The notes below the pieces were generated by a model, which saw only the letters and a program-made list of their open reading frames with translations, searched no databases and had not been told where the DNA came from. Positions 60,704 to 64,000 of a stretch of 64,000 nt of DNA are shown here, one piece after another (the first letter of the stretch is position 1; the number at the start of each line of letters is the position of its first letter). The stretch covers positions 2,112,198 through 2,176,197 of the forward strand of contig CM037843.1 of NCBI GenBank assembly GCA_021234535.1, given 5' to 3'. This stretch comes from Stichopus chloronotus (lineage: Eukaryota > Echinodermata > Holothuroidea > Aspidochirotida > Stichopodidae). The position numbers and the translations under genes were made by a program.

Positions 60704-61850
60704 AGGCCTGGCCTTAAGAATTGGAATGCTGCTCCGTCCTGATCAAGGGCTATGTCAGGCCTCTGTGGGAACCCAAGAATGTGGCCAATCGGATTGCTGA
60801 GTTAGTGAGTACTATAGCCTAACGTTAGTAATACTAGTTTTCCTGGCCAATTATTAATAATATCACTAAGTTAACTAACGTTAGGCCTAGTAACGCCTAA
60901 GTTGGCATTGGCAAACCTTAGCCTTAGGAGCCTAAATTAGGTCTAACATTAGGCTAAATTGTGTATGTCGAGCTTAAGACAATAAGAGTAAGGCATTCAC
61001 TATGAGTTCCATAATGCCTGAGCCCTGAGTAACGTTCATCCTTCGTGAATTTTGAGTTTCCAAAAATAACACGTACTGTAGGCCTAGTGCATGTGGTCAG
61101 AACGTATTACTCTCGACTTCTTTCAAAACGAGTTTGCAAACAAGAAAATGTTCATAGCCTACCTTTTATTTCGTCTTTGCCTCGCATGCACTTATTCCAC
61201 CAAAAATGGCAAAATTGGGGCCTCAATCGAATAGTTGACGTAAATACGCACGTACCTTGTGGGTCAATTCACTGTTAATGTTATGTCAAACATGACCATT
61301 GACAGTATACTAATTACTATAGTATAAGGCAGTTAATGCTTATACACACAACATGGTTCAGTGTGTCTTGCGCCAATGCGCATGCTGCATATATATTCTC
61401 TTCCTCGAGAAAAATAGGTACCTTTTTTCGTATATTGTGTTTTCCGCTTCGACTGATGAATTATCTATAGATTTTTTTTCCTTTTATTGTTAGACTTGGT
61501 AGTCAAGAAATTTATTAGCAAACTTGCAATAAAGATATACGGACTAAAATTGGTCCTAAATTACTAAAAACTTGATGTCGTCTAAATGACTCAATTTAAA
61601 ACCGGCGAGATATACGGTCACCAATTTGTAGCTAACGTCACACCTAGACTGCAACTTATAATACCTTCTAACTTCAACACCATGAAGTTAACGCCGTATA
61701 GAAGCAAGAAACCGAGCAAGTGCTGTAAAAGAAGCCACACCGAGTTGGAGATAGACACGCAAACAATTAGTGAACACGTATATGTTCACCAAATGTCAAT
61801 GTTCACGAAATGACGCATTTTTCTCTATGGGATGTACACGAAAGTGACCA
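60704..61850. other. unannotated region rich in TAGGCCTA and AACGTTAG words
   Basis: Between 60704 and about 60990 palindromic CCTAGG, TAGGCC and GTTAGGC-like strings are dense. No gene is recognised up to the Penelope-like element. Confidence 0.35.
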
Positions 61851-61860
61851 TCAAGGGAAA

Positions 61861-61900
61861 TATACATATATATACATATATATATACATATATATATAAT
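61861..61900. repeat. (TATACATA)n microsatellite
   Basis: AT-rich repeat with periodic C at the 3' side of the Penelope-like element. Confidence 0.85.
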
Positions 61901-61998
61901 ACGTGAAAATCCACGTATGCTCCATTGATATAAATATAAATATGTTAACAAATATGACAATTTTGAAGCACAAAAAATTTAACAAGAAAAGGTGTATA

Positions 61999-62026
61999 TT
62001 TCGGACACGCCTGTGTCCTTCTTCAG
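61999..62026 (-). ncRNA. hammerhead-like core, probably degenerate
   Basis: On the minus strand CTGAAGA is followed by an extra A, then a 6-pair stem GGACAC/GTGTCC closed by a 4-base loop, then GAAA. CTGANGA, a stem and GAAA is the hammerhead catalytic pattern. The extra A and the lack of a proper stem III and cleavage site suggest a dead copy. It lies 3' of the Penelope-like coding region. Confidence 0.35.
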
Positions 62027-62160
62027 CACAAACTAATATTGAAAACAATTTTCAAAAACAACAGACTGCACACGCCCATGTCCAGCGCGCGCTGTATCAA
62101 CGCAACAATATACAATCAGTGTGTTACGCGCCCCAATTAAGTGTGTGTTACTTATCATTA

Positions 62161-63634
62161 TCACCCCGCCCCACCCCAAACAGAGGGAAAATCACTCAAC
62201 AACCCAAGGTCTTTATTTAGACCATTGGAATGAGTGGATAATTTAATTATCCACTTACTCTCCGCTCTTAACCTTTTTGTCACCGAAGAGTAGCCGTTAC
62301 CCAGCAAAATACATTTCAAATTGGAAAGTGAATGATTATGTTCGCCGCTGTAATGCTTGGGTACAGGGTAGCCCAAAGACCCATCCTGTATTGTTTTTTT
62401 GTGATTATTAAATCTTAGTCTAAATTTATTGCCTGTATGGCCAACATAGTTACCTTTATTACATATGTTGCAGCATAATAAGTAGACTACATTAGGAGTA
62501 TCGCAATCAAGGGGAGGGGGCCGAATGTTATATGTAGTGCCAGGAGGGGTGAAAGTTTCATCAGTGACAATGAAACGACAAACTTGACATCTGGGTTTGC
62601 CACACTTTTTGTTACCTGTGTTTCTAGTGGTGGGAAGAATGGAGGATGTAAGAAGGGACTTGAGGTTAGGTGGCTGTCGTGTAGCAGTTAATGGAGGATC
62701 ATTAAAAAGATCTGAGATTGAGTTATCTGACTGGAGGATACTGAAATCCGAACGAATACATTGATGTAGACCCTCGGTTTTAGATGAATAATCAAAGACA
62801 AGAGGAATTCGACAGTTTTTTACTTTGGGCTTGTAGGACGGTAGTTTGTTCCTACGGTGAATGGAAGCTTTGTTTATCCCCTCCCTGATAACATGTAGAG
62901 GGTAGTCACGATCAAGTAAGAATTCTGTCAGATTGCTGACGTGCTTATCATATTCATTCTCCGTAGAGCAGATGAGTTTAATCCTAATACATTGGGAGTA
63001 TACGATTGATCTTTTTAAACTAATACGGTGGGAACTGCTAAAATCAAGGAAACCATGTGTGTCAGTAGGTTTGCAATAAAGAGTAGTTGATAGGGTTCCA
63101 TTGTGTAACTTAACCAGTACGTCAAGAAAAGGAATTTCCTTGTCAGAACAGTCAAAAGTGAATTTGATGGAATGGTGAAAAGAATTACAATACGATATAA
63201 AGGAATGTAAAGTAAGTTTGCCGTGAGGCCAAATGAAAAAGATATCATCAATATATCTATAGTAATGTAATGGTTGTATAGGGTACCCAGCCAGCATCCT
63301 ATCTTCAAGATCGGCCATGAAAATAACTGCATAACTGGGAGCCATTCTGGTGCCCATTGCAGTTCCACATATTTGAAGATACTGTTGCCCATTAAATTCA
63401 AAATGATTATGAGTAAGGATAAACTCAACAATGGAACAGAAGTCATTTATGTACGCTTGAGAATAACCATTCGAGGAGAGGATTGACTTGCAAGATAATA
63501 TGCCATCCCTATGTGGAATATTAGTATAAAGGGCACTAACATCCATAGTGACAAGACAGCAATCAGATGGAAGGGACGTAATGTCATTCAGTATTCTGAG
63601 AAAATGTGTAGTATCCTTGGATGTAGCTCTTCAG
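62161..63634 (-). CDS. Penelope-like element: reverse transcriptase and GIY-YIG endonuclease (5' truncated frame)
   Basis: The minus-strand frame is open after a TGA near 63634. It begins TTHFLRILNDITSLP, then VTMDVSALYTNIPH (RT motif A), GTAMGTRMAPSYA and the catalytic YIDDIFFIW (about 63232-63258). Downstream are a Cys-rich KCGKPRCQVC site and a GIY-YIG nuclease: VVYLLCC (about 62471-62494), NYVGHTG (about 62440-62462) and an Arg helix LRFNNHK. It ends at TAG near 62216, or at the window-side end of the frame at 62161. RT plus GIY-YIG is diagnostic of canonical Penelope-like elements, which copy their RNA at a nicked target. The N-terminal RT part is missing from this frame but persists as broken fragments upstream. 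Confidence 0.88.
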
Positions 63635-63850
63635 TGTTTGGTAATAAGGGGTTAAGGATACTGTCAACAAACCCACCTTAAGTGTTCAGTGAGTGTACCA
63701 ATACATGAAACGATAGGCCTACCAGGAGGAAAAACTTTAATGATTTAGCTAAGGTTGTAAAATGTACTTGGGCTAAGATTAGCGATATCATTAGAAGCAT
63801 TTGTAAGCGATAACTTATTTTGAATAAATAAAGTTACCTTATCAGCTAAG
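63635..63850 (-). pseudogene. Penelope-like element, decayed N-terminal RT region
   Basis: Translations in different frames give VFPPGRPIVSCIGTLTEHL (about 63685-63745) and, nearer the repeat, ADKVTLFIQNKLSLTN. Both fit the region preceding motif A in Penelope-like RTs. At least two frameshifts and a stop (near 63634 and 63740) separate them from the intact frame. Confidence 0.7.
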
Positions 63851-63851
<1 letters not shown>

Positions 63852-63916
<65 letters not shown>

Positions 63917-63938
63917 TATATATATATATATATATATA
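63852..63938. repeat. (TA)n microsatellite
   Basis: About 87 bases of TA with two interruptions (AG at about 63881 and CT at about 63917). It separates the hammerhead from the Penelope-like coding sequence. Confidence 0.95.
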
Positions 63939-63939
63939 A

Positions 63940-63998
63940 ACTCAATCTGCAGACAGTACTGTTTCGTCCTTGTGAGACTCATCAGTGCAGCGCAGAGT
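63940..63998 (-). ncRNA. type I hammerhead ribozyme (Penelope-like element 5' region)
   Basis: On the minus strand the core CTGATGA (63985-63979) is followed by stem II GTC/GAC with a 7-base loop, GAAA (63965-63962), stem III CAG/CTG with a TA loop, then U and the cleavage-site C (63952). Stem I pairs CTGCA (63990-63986) with TGCAG (63951-63947). After an internal loop, ACTC (63998-63995) pairs with GAGT (63943-63940). All invariant core bases are present. Self-cleavage is predicted just 3' of C63952. Hammerheads with very short stem III are known in the terminal repeats of Penelope-like elements, and this one is on the same strand as the element. Confidence 0.85.
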
Positions 63999-64000
63999 AA

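Overview
This is eukaryotic DNA: spliced genes with GT/AG introns, several families of short DNA transposons with 8-base target duplications, one LTR retrotransposon, one Penelope-like element and long microsatellites. AT-rich, intron-rich sequence full of the palindromic words TACTGTACAGTA and TAGGCCTA suggests a marine invertebrate, perhaps an echinoderm. That species guess is weak, because no conserved host gene is present to test it.

Most recognisable coding sequence lies on the minus strand and forms two multi-domain genes. (1) A gene of about 43 kb (50077 down to 7043): an N-terminal exon, a KMT5A-like SET domain split over two exons, nine to ten 23-residue repeats, two C2H2 zinc fingers, a tyrosine-recombinase domain, small tandemly duplicated 93-base exons and a basic C-terminal region. 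Every junction I could find keeps the reading frame. The exceptions are one in-frame TAA and one cassette exon of 92 instead of 93 bases. (2) Inside its 22.8 kb first intron, on the same strand, lies a second gene (38485 to 32109): protein kinase, cysteine-peptidase-like domain, an intron, then a Mutator-like DDE transposase with a SWIM zinc finger. This copy carries about four frameshifts and two in-frame stops, so it is probably a pseudogene, or partly mis-assembled at homopolymers.

The right third is a nest of mobile elements. A complete LTR retrotransposon (52065-60680) has LTRs that differ by one base, a 4-base target duplication, a gag with a CT-run frameshift, a canonical GGGAAAC slippery heptamer at the gag/pol junction and an intact pol. 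It sits inside a palindromic MITE with a (TA)n centre and an 8-base target duplication. From about 62 kb to the window end is a Penelope-like element (minus strand, RT plus GIY-YIG endonuclease). A sequence that folds as a complete type I hammerhead ribozyme lies at its 5' side, at the window edge.

The left part (1-20 kb) holds the 3' exons of gene 1 and a 10.7 kb intron filled with a degenerate tandem array. It also holds four transposons defined by inverted repeats and target duplications (1942-2918, 4000-5434, 7945-8878, 11557-14019). I saw no rRNA, CRISPR or bacterial-type operon.
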